In this document: piece by piece, positions 57,335 through 64,000 of the stretch
How the letters are laid out: each line of letters opens with the position of its first letter
Position numbering within the stretch: the first letter of the stretch is position 1
From: Saccharum officinarum
Taxonomy: Eukaryota; Streptophyta; Magnoliopsida; Poales; Poaceae
Length of the DNA stretch: 64,000 bases
Assembly: GCA_020631735.1 (NCBI GenBank)
Contig: CM036221.1
Location: 17,961,381 to 18,025,380 of the forward strand
Direction of reading: 5' to 3'
Made by a program: the position numbers and the translations under genes
The notes under the pieces: generated by a model
What the model saw: only the letters and a program-made list of their open reading frames with translations
What the model was told of the DNA's origin: nothing
The model's database searches: none

Positions 57335-57465
57335 CAGTGGCGGACATAGGTACAACCTGTGGGGCCACCTGGCCCCACAGGTTTTGACGAATCTAGTGTA
57401 ATTTTACTGTAGAATATATGGTTTAGTCCCACAGCTTCTGCCGGCTGATTCCTGACCCGCCACTG
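57335..57465. mobile_element. 131-bp hAT-type MITE nested in the Pack-MULE left TIR
   Basis: Ends CAGTGGCGGA and CCGCCACTG, with a perfect 8-bp duplication CGGAGACG (57327-57334 and 57466-57473). The right TIR lacks it, so it inserted after the Pack-MULE formed. Confidence 0.92.
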
Positions 57466-57689
57466 CGGAGACGTATGGGCGTTAAGGACCCGCCTGCTCC
57501 GTTAACCCGCGGCGCGCGAGCGGAGTGGCGGCGCTCGCCCCTACCTCGCCGCGTCCACTAGCACGAACTCGCCGCCGCCATCGAGCCACCGCTCCGGACG
57601 GAACTCGCGGCAGTCGTCGGCCCGCAGCCGCATAATCCTTCCCATCCTGTACTAGTCCGAGAACCGGCCGACGCCAGCGAGCCGCATCG

Positions 57690-58165
57690 CATGTCGGAGG
57701 TGGGCGGGGGCAGGGTGTTGTGCCTGCGCGAGGCTTGCGAGGACGACGACGGCGCGAGCTCTTCGACCGCATCTTCGAGCGGGAGCATTACTCCGAGCGC
57801 GCCGCCGCCAAGCTCGCCCGCACCATCGTCGAGGTCGTGTAGGTAACCGTCCGTCGTCCATGACCGTCAAGTCGGAGGTGTCGCCTCTCAAGGCCATCGA
57901 CTTCGGCCTCTGGCCTCTCCGTGTTCTTCAAGCCTTGCACGGCCGGCCACCACATCTCCATCGCAAGCCCGTTCACGCTGCCATATACATGTTCAGAGCT
58001 GGGATGAATGACATGGAAGCTCTGCTCGTGCAGGGGATCGGTTCACAGGTTCTCAAGAGAAGCTATGGGCCAGAGATAGACGTGTGGAGCGCTGGTGTCA
58101 TCCTGCACATCCTTCTCTGCGGGCTCCCTCCGTTCTGGGGAGATGAATGCTGCTCTCATTCAGCG
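57690..58165 (+). pseudogene. Calcium-dependent protein kinase (CDPK) gene fragment captured by the MULE
   Basis: Recognisable pieces in order: LREACEDD (about 57725), ELFDRIFEREHYSERAAAKL with ARTIVEVV (57756-57838), LKAIDFGL (about 57888-57911, containing the DFG metal-binding motif), and VLKRSYGPEIDVWSAGVI with LLCGLPPFWGDE (about 58052-58148). These are CDPK kinase subdomains from before the catalytic loop to about subdomain IX. The HRD loop, the nucleotide-binding lobe and the EF hands are absent. A stop (GTG TAG) precedes a retained splice-donor-like GTAACC at 57843, so the capture was from genomic DNA with introns. Frames change between pieces. Not functional as a kinase. Confidence 0.88.
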
Positions 58166-58439
58166 ATCAGGATTATAATGGCACTATGTAAACGGGAGGT
58201 GTAGAAAATGGCCGTGGGCGGGCTCATTCTAATGGAGCATGCTGATTCTTAACGCCCATACGCGTTCGTGTATACGTACGTGCCTGACAGTGGCACTACG
58301 TAAACGGGAGGTGTAGAAAATGGCATGAACGAGGAAGAGATCGAATTATAATGGCAGTTTTTCAAATAGGCGAATCGTAATGGTGTATTTCTAAACTTAA
58401 GAAATTGTAATGCCCTAAATAAAAAAAACCTATATAAAT

Positions 58440-59249
58440 ATACAAATTTCAAACCAGTTAACCAGTCCGACCAGCCTGCACGAGGTGAAGAGGGAGGCTA
58501 TTGCCTGGCGAGCGACTGTGCTTGGCCGGAGCCACTACCAGGCTGCTGGTCAGTGGGGCGACGAAAAGGCCGGTTCGGCCAGGCCGAAACAAAGAGTGGG
58601 AGAAGATTTCTGGGCCAGAAAGGGAAAAAAATGGGACAGAGAAATAAAAGAGTTTCATTTTTTTATTTCAAAGCCAACGCCCACGCAAATTAAAGCATGG
58701 TTTTGATTTTCAAACTCAAGAGCTTGAATGGTGGTGTGCGCGCAGCAGACTGAGATGCAGGTGTGCGTGGCGTCTCTTGGTTTATTCTCACCGTCCAGAC
58801 TTTAGAGAACGTGGAAAAGAAATCGAACACTCCAATAGACATTTTTTTAAAGGTTTTTTTTTTCCGTGCAGTCCAGACACCAGAGAACGTTGAAAAGAAA
58901 TCGAACACTCCGATAGACACTAGCAGATGCTTGTCCCAATGGTTTGCCCACTCGGTTTGTTTCGAGAATTGAAGATGGCAAGTTCGATTTCTACGCGCGC
59001 CATATTGTTTTGCTTCGAGAATTGAAGGTGGCAAGTTATGTTTCCTAACTGCGCCACATTTTTTTACCTTTTTTGGAGGTGGCAAGTTCGATTTCTACGT
59101 GCGCCACATTTTTTTAAGTTCTTTTCCCTGCAGTGACTAGAACCTAACGTGGACGGGAAGAGTCCACCTAGGACACATGGATCAACAGCCACATAGAATA
59201 AGAAGATATTTTTTAAAAAATTATAAAAGTTCTATATTTTATGATGATC
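58440..59249. other. Repeat-rich intergenic sequence
   Basis: A 60-base block (gtccagac-t/cagagaacgt-gaaaagaaatcgaacactcc) is present twice at about 58793-58850 and 58870-58920. A block with gaattgaagatggcaagttcgatttctacg and cgccac/tatttttt is present about three times at 58960-59115. No gene supported. Confidence 0.6.
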
Positions 59250-59437
59250 AACTATTGTCAGGACCTATCGTCACAAAGCCCATGCAGAATATACTGTGAC
59301 GATGTTTATGACAGAGACACGATTTGGTCATAGACATTTGTCATCCTGTAAATAGTCGTCATAAACAGCCTCTGTTTATGATAGATAGGTGCTTTGTCAT
59401 CTGGCAATCGTCGTAGAAACTCAGATTTCTTGTAGTG
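59250..59437. mobile_element. CACTA-type transposon terminus (right end)
   Basis: Ends TTTCTTGTAGTG at 59426-59437, the inverse of the common plant CACTA start CACTACAAGAAA. It is preceded by subterminal words such as tgtttatgacagagac, tcgtcataaacagcc and gtttatgatagata. No matching left end was seen in the window, so it is truncated. Confidence 0.65.
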
Positions 59438-60490
59438 TACTCTTGGAATATATCAGCTCCTAGATGGCTTGGTGGGGGACCATATGACCTTCCTGGTGGA
59501 GTTGATGGATGGAAGGCTAGCTCCTAGACGTGTGCTTGGTTTGAGACCCGCCAATCTAGAGTGGATAATAGGTACTTTCAGTAGATCTTGAGCCTTGATG
59601 ACTCAAGGGAGCTCAACTCTTGATGATGCTCTAGCTTGGACTAGGGGTAGTTGCAACTACGACTCTAGGGGAAATATGGTTATCTCTTGTCCAACTCATT
59701 TCTTTCCGGTAGCATAACTTCCGTTGCTATTTTTTTGTGTGTGGTTGAGACATTGCGTGGATCTTATGCTAGACTTGATTGTGTCTTAGCGTGATGCACT
59801 AGATAGGTTCCTTTCTTGCAAAATCTTAAGAACCGGAAGCATACCCTGAGCCTTGTTGTGGGAATTGCAGATTAGTGGATTGCGTGGCATGATGACGTGG
59901 ACTATAAAATGCTTATGTGCCTTGCTGACGTGGATATTACAGTTGCATGTGCTAGTGGATTTTTAATGGTATGCGATATAGTGCATTACCTAGTTGGACA
60001 GCTTGTATGTTGAGATAAATAGCTAGTGGAGTTTTGCTTAGTGGATTTTAATTATATATGATAGTGCATTGCCTAGTTGGACAACTTGCATGTTAAGATA
60101 GATAGCTAGTGGAGTTTTGCTTTATAAGAGTATAAGATCTAGTGCTAATGTGTTCTCGTTGAGGATATGGCTTAGTTTGGTTCCCTAAGTACATACTTTA
60201 GTTTGTTCTTTTGTAGTAGTGTTGGAGCCGGTTCTTGCCAAGGGGTGAAGTAGTTTAGTTTGTTCTTTTGTAGCAGTGTTGGAGCCGGTTGTTGCCAAGG
60301 GGTGAAGTAGTTTTAATAGGTAAAGGTTTATTGCTTTAATTTTTTTAGAGCCTCGAAGCAACCACCCTCTTGCTGCCTCTGCTTGCTCGTTTCTTTCTGT
60401 TTTTGTTTGTCCCCTGTACTCTGTGTTTTATTTTAACATATTGCAGTAGAAGCCCCAGGCTCCTCCTGATTCCTCAAAAAAATAAAGTGG
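59438..60490 (+). other. Unassigned repeat, possibly the tail of a LINE
   Basis: Contains two local tandem duplications: about 80 bp around tagtgcatt(a/g)cctagttggac (59970 and 60062) and about 60 bp around gttggagccggtt (60220 and 60282). It ends with cctcctgattcctcaaaaaaataaag (60455-60485), resembling the A-rich 3' tails of grass LINEs. No reverse transcriptase seen. Confidence 0.35.
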
Positions 60491-61386
60491 ATATATAGCT
60501 ACGCACAGACGACGGAGTTTACTGCATGCGTGGTGAACCCAACAGCCATGTACTAATTGGATACTAATCCAAGACATTTAGTTCACTTTCCAAAGCATCG
60601 TAAATTTGTTTTCTGAAATTCCATGCTACACGCCAGAACTCCAACATGTTGTCTCAGTATCTCGAACCAATTTCAAACTCATATCCAGCTCTCTCTTACT
60701 TCCTGGAGCAAATACTTGTATTTGTGATCCACTGATCCTACAAGCCAAAATGGAAAATTAAGTAAGATAGAACTGTCAAGCCAAAAAGAAATATGGAAAA
60801 TGAAGGATTACCACAAACCCTTCGCTTAAAAAAAAGATTAAAAAACAGAATAATAGCAATGCGTGTTGAATCTGTCAAGCCGCACGCACCCTGCCAATTT
60901 TCTCATGATGGCGAGCAAGATGAGCTGACACTCACCAGTCTTGTTTTGAAGTTTATTATTATATAACTAAAGATAATGAAAACAGAAACTTTTAATTTGG
61001 TCAACATTTTACACTTAAAACAGTAAACTGTTCTAATAAATTTGAAAGGTGAATATAAGTCTCATGATTTATTATTATTAGAAAATATGGTCGTGCGTTG
61101 TGAGGGAGGAAGAAAAATCTAGCACACAACCATTGTTGCTCGCACATCCGCCTTGTTCTGCCGCCGTCGCTAGCTGAGCACAACTACCATAACACACGTG
61201 CCGAGGGCCGACCGCCCTCCCAACACGCACCCCTCGGCAGTCCACCGACCGCAGATGGGACCGCGATTGGGGTTGTGGGGGTGCCCACGACACCCGTCGC
61301 CGTCGGAGGCGACACCGGCGCCGCGGAGGTAAGCCGGCGGCGGACATCGCCGTGGACGCCCTTGCCGACTCCAGCGATGACGCCAC
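60491..61386. other. Unassigned intergenic sequence
   Basis: AT-rich to 61090, then a GC-rich block (61100-61386) abutting the CACTA end. The block is open on the minus strand (61078-61461), but that frame crosses the transposon boundary and shows no motif. A word at about 61066-61095 (tttattattattag, then atatggtcgtgcgttg) resembles the Helitron-like terminus at 52655. Confidence 0.35.
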
Positions 61387-61429
61387 CACTAGTACAGAGA
61401 CGGGCTTTACTCCTGGTGGGGAACCCCCT

Positions 61430-61622
61430 CTAGTCCCGGTTCCCCACCCGGGAGCAAGCATCCGGGACTAAAGGGGGTCCTTTAGTCCCGGGTGAGGAAC
61501 CGGGACTAAAGGAGGACCTTTAGTCCCGGTGGGTAACACCAACCGGGACTAAAGGTGCCTCCTGACATGCCACGATGGCCAGCACCTTTAGTCCCGGTTG
61601 GTAATACGAACCGGGACTAAAG
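61430..61622. repeat. CACTA subterminal inverted motif cluster
   Basis: Repeated TTTAGTCCCGG and its complement CCGGGACTAAA occur at about 61470-61622 in both orientations. Such clusters bind the CACTA accessory protein in known elements. Confidence 0.85.
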
Positions 61623-61771
61623 GTTTTTTTTTTCTTTTCATTTTTTTGTTTTCTTTTCAAAATAGGTTTTCGAAGTCGTATTGTACGCTGCTAATTATAC
61701 ATTTATACGCGCATATAGTATGTTTCGGTTCAAGCACAATGAACGTATTAAATCACACAATTCAAGCATAG

Positions 61772-61773
<2 letters not shown>

Positions 61774-61843
<70 letters not shown>
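61774..61843. repeat. (AT)n microsatellite, about 35 repeats
   Basis: Uninterrupted AT dinucleotides within the CACTA element. The open frame across it (61681-61938) is low-complexity and rejected. Confidence 0.97.
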
Positions 61844-61846
<3 letters not shown>

Positions 61847-61970
61847 TGCATCATATATATATTTACATGCATGCATGCATATGTGTATTTTACATTATAT
61901 TATTTCATGTGCATATATTACAAAAGATTGCATTATAGTTGTTGTGACATAACGAGTTTCTTCTCATCCT

Positions 61971-64000
61971 CTAGCTTGGCTTCAATGGCAGTGTTGGGTC
62001 GAAGTAGAACTCGCCCTTGGAATCGATGACCTGCTCATTAAAAAATCCGGCTATAGACTCTTGAATTGCTTTGATTTGGTCTTGCCGTATGACCTTTTCC
62101 TCCAACCATCGAGTCTACAGGTTTGAATTAAAGGAAAATAAATTAATATATGTACATATATATATAAAGACATAGTAACACAATCAATAATAATAATTAA
62201 ATGAATATATAGTGTATTTTTAACGTACTTTGAGTCTCTCTGTAGGAGTTCTTTGGGAGACCACCTTGATAAACTTGCAAACATAGTAACCACAGTAGTT
62301 GTTCCCCTGTTCCTGCCTCAGACACCACTTTACGAGAAAAAGATTTGTCATCCAATCTGGTGATCCGGTGAAAGCTATATGTTTAATTAATAAAGATGAT
62401 GCGATTCAGGGGACTTACTTTCAATGGGATTACATTCAGTGGCGCTTTGCATTTTTCCATGTGTTGCTTCTCAATAAAGGTTTTCCAAACACTGCCCAAT
62501 AAAAAATTTGCCACATCATTAGATATAGTTAATCATCATGTTTGTGTGTATATATAGTTGCTAGAGATCCCGAAATTACCTCTGGATAATATCTATCATA
62601 TCTTGGTAGTCTTGTTGTGGTTTTCTCATCGAGTCATAGATTATCAAGTGACTTTTCACCAGATCGATGTCCATCAATATCCAGTGATTGCTGCATATGT
62701 TTATAGGATATAACGCATAACACTCATTAATTAACTAGAATCAACATATGAGCCATTAAGGCTATGATCGACATGATTAACACTCACTTGAAGTTATAGG
62801 GAAAGAGTATATCCTTCTTGTGGCGTTGGTTCACTAAGAAGTTCATGAGGTTACTCTCTGACTCAGACTTCCAATTAGTCATTGGAGTAATTGGGTCTTT
62901 GAATACTATATGGGGATCAACAAAACCAATTTCATTGCATCCTTCCTTTCTGAGCTCTGTCATTGTAAATCTGCATATATATAGTACTTGTTAGGATAAT
63001 TTATATGCATATACACACATATGATGAGTTTAATAATAGATCGAAAGAATTATTACTTACAGGCAATAGCAGCTAATGATAACTTTGTCCAGAGAGGTCA
63101 GGTGGCATAGTTGATGAAATTCTGCAAAGTCAACATACATAACATCATCGCCACGAAACCAATGTTCGTCTCTAATTCTGACACCAACGCAGAAGTCTCC
63201 ACTGGTAGACGCCTGCATGTACCACTTGTTTAGCAGGTACATTTGCGTCCCCAGATCAGATAAGGCTTGAGGGTTGTATAGACTCTGGCCTAGTACAAAT
63301 TTTTTCTTCCAAATATCAACCTCCGCCGCACTCTCAATGTTTCCATCACCAAACATCTGGTAAAGGTCGAGACCAGTCTCATCAAGAAATTCACCAAGGT
63401 GATCCAAATCGACATCCGGAGGTATGTTTGCCTTATGCATTAATCCTAAATTCGAACCATATTCATTACCAACAACTAGCGGGGGGATTGATTGGTGCGC
63501 TTGTTGTCCGAGTTGGGCAACTCCTTTCCCTGCCCGCTTCTTTTTCTGTGCCGCCTCAATTGACTTGGTGAGACGTTTCAAGCGTGGTATTATAGGAGCA
63601 TACCACATAACCTTGGCAGGGATTTTCTTACGTGGACGTTCGCCCTCAACATCACCAGGGTCATCTCGCCTGATCTTATACCGCGACGCATGGCATACCG
63701 GGCATGCATCTAATTTCTCGTACTCTTTGCCATGGTATAGGATGCAGTCATTAGGACATGCATGTATCTTCTCTATTTCTAGCCCCATAGGACAGATAAC
63801 TTGTTTTGCTTCGTAGGTAGTGGCGGGCAATTCATTGTACTTCGGAAGCATCTTCTTTTGGATTTTTAGTAACTCTCCAAATCCCTTGTCAGATACACCA
63901 TTCTTTGCCTTCCATTGCAGCAATTCTAGTGTGGTTCCCAACTTTTTCTGCCCTGCATCACAAGTTGGGTACAACAATTTCTTGTGATCTTCTAGCATCC
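61971..64000 (-). CDS. CACTA-encoded chimeric protein: transposase N-terminus fused to Ulp1-like cysteine protease
   Basis: Partial at its 5' end. Exons (minus strand): from beyond 64000 to 63061, 62970-62788, 62690-62580, 62491-62419, 62327-62229, 62114-61971 (TAG). Phases agree and all introns are GT-AG. Residues 1-143 in the window match the N-terminal region of TNP2-type CACTA transposases (KKLLYPTCDAG, then CPNDCILYHGKEYEKLDACP and VCHASRYK with paired cysteines). Then, in frame, a Lys-rich linker (QKKKRAGKG) leads into the separate Ulp1-type ORF of such elements: NHWILMDID (His), IIYDSM (Asp) and QGNNYCGYYVC (Cys), the expected catalytic order. The DDE catalytic core of the transposase is missing at the junction (about 63570). 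It may be a deletion derivative or a misread exon structure. Confidence 0.8.

Larger units (their letters stand above)
57165..58430 (+). mobile_element. Pack-MULE (Mutator-like element) carrying a kinase gene fragment
   Basis: 1266 bp with long inverted ends of about 190 bp (gccgttacaattttccaag on the left, inverted gggcattacaatttcttaag on the right) and a perfect 9-bp duplication TATATAAAT (57156-57164 and 58431-58439). Long TIRs plus a 9-bp duplication are diagnostic of Mutator-like elements. The GC-rich interior is captured calcium-dependent protein kinase sequence. No transposase. Confidence 0.93.
61387..64000 (-). mobile_element. CACTA (En/Spm-type) transposon, right part beyond the window
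   Basis: Begins CACTAGTACAGAGACGGG at 61387, a standard grass CACTA terminus. Subterminal repeats follow at 61430-61622, alternating tttagtcccgg and ccgggactaaa. The element's genes read on the minus strand towards this end. The other terminus is outside the window. Confidence 0.9.

Noticed and set aside
61681..61938. 85-codon frame across the AT microsatellite
   Set aside because: Ile-Tyr dipeptide repeat from (AT)n; not coding.

Overview
This window is a piece of a grass nuclear genome. It has plant intron-exon genes with GT-AG introns, several Sirevirus-type Ty1/copia retrotransposons with LTRs of about 1.9-2.4 kb, and typical grass MITEs, CACTA and Mutator-like elements. Gene similarity and the element families suggest a panicoid or andropogonoid grass (sorghum, sugarcane or Miscanthus-like). 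That placement is inference. Two runs of exactly 100 N (16456-16555 and 33736-33835) are assembly gaps.

Three ordinary host genes sit together at 38-48 kb. A shugoshin (SGO1, + strand, 8 exons, 38051-39772) converges on an inosine triphosphate pyrophosphatase (ITPA, - strand, 8 exons including a 10-nt micro-exon, 40174-42823). Behind ITPA lies the ribosome-biogenesis WD40 protein PWP2 (- strand, 7 exons, 879 codons, 44081-48153). The exons were joined by hand; the reading frame stays open across every junction, except that SGO1 exon 5 lacks a GT donor.

The left part (1-6967) holds a broken kinesin motor fragment (KIN-10A/PAKRP2-like). Its exon is split by a 1.09-kb hAT-like element, which itself carries a 231-bp Tourist MITE. 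Next comes a 199-bp-period tandem array interrupted by a second hAT-like element, then a long inverted-repeat MITE.

From 6968 to 36293 the DNA is nested retrotransposons. In order these are: a decayed minus-strand Sirevirus joined to a plus-strand LTR fragment at a gap; a second Sirevirus family (minus, without visible pol) split by a complete 10.5-kb plus-strand Sirevirus with perfect 5-bp TSDs; a solo LTR with a perfect TSD; and remains of a short-LTR element ending just upstream of the SGO1 promoter. A tandemly duplicated hAT-type element lies in the SGO1 leader.

The right part (48-64 kb) is repeats: a roughly 0.5-0.7 kb tandem array, Helitron-like pieces, another solo LTR of a third Sirevirus-like family, a Pack-MULE that captured part of a calcium-dependent protein kinase gene (with a nested 131-bp hAT MITE), a CACTA terminus, and a CACTA element running off the right edge. 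Its minus-strand gene fuses a transposase N-terminus to a Ulp1-like protease.
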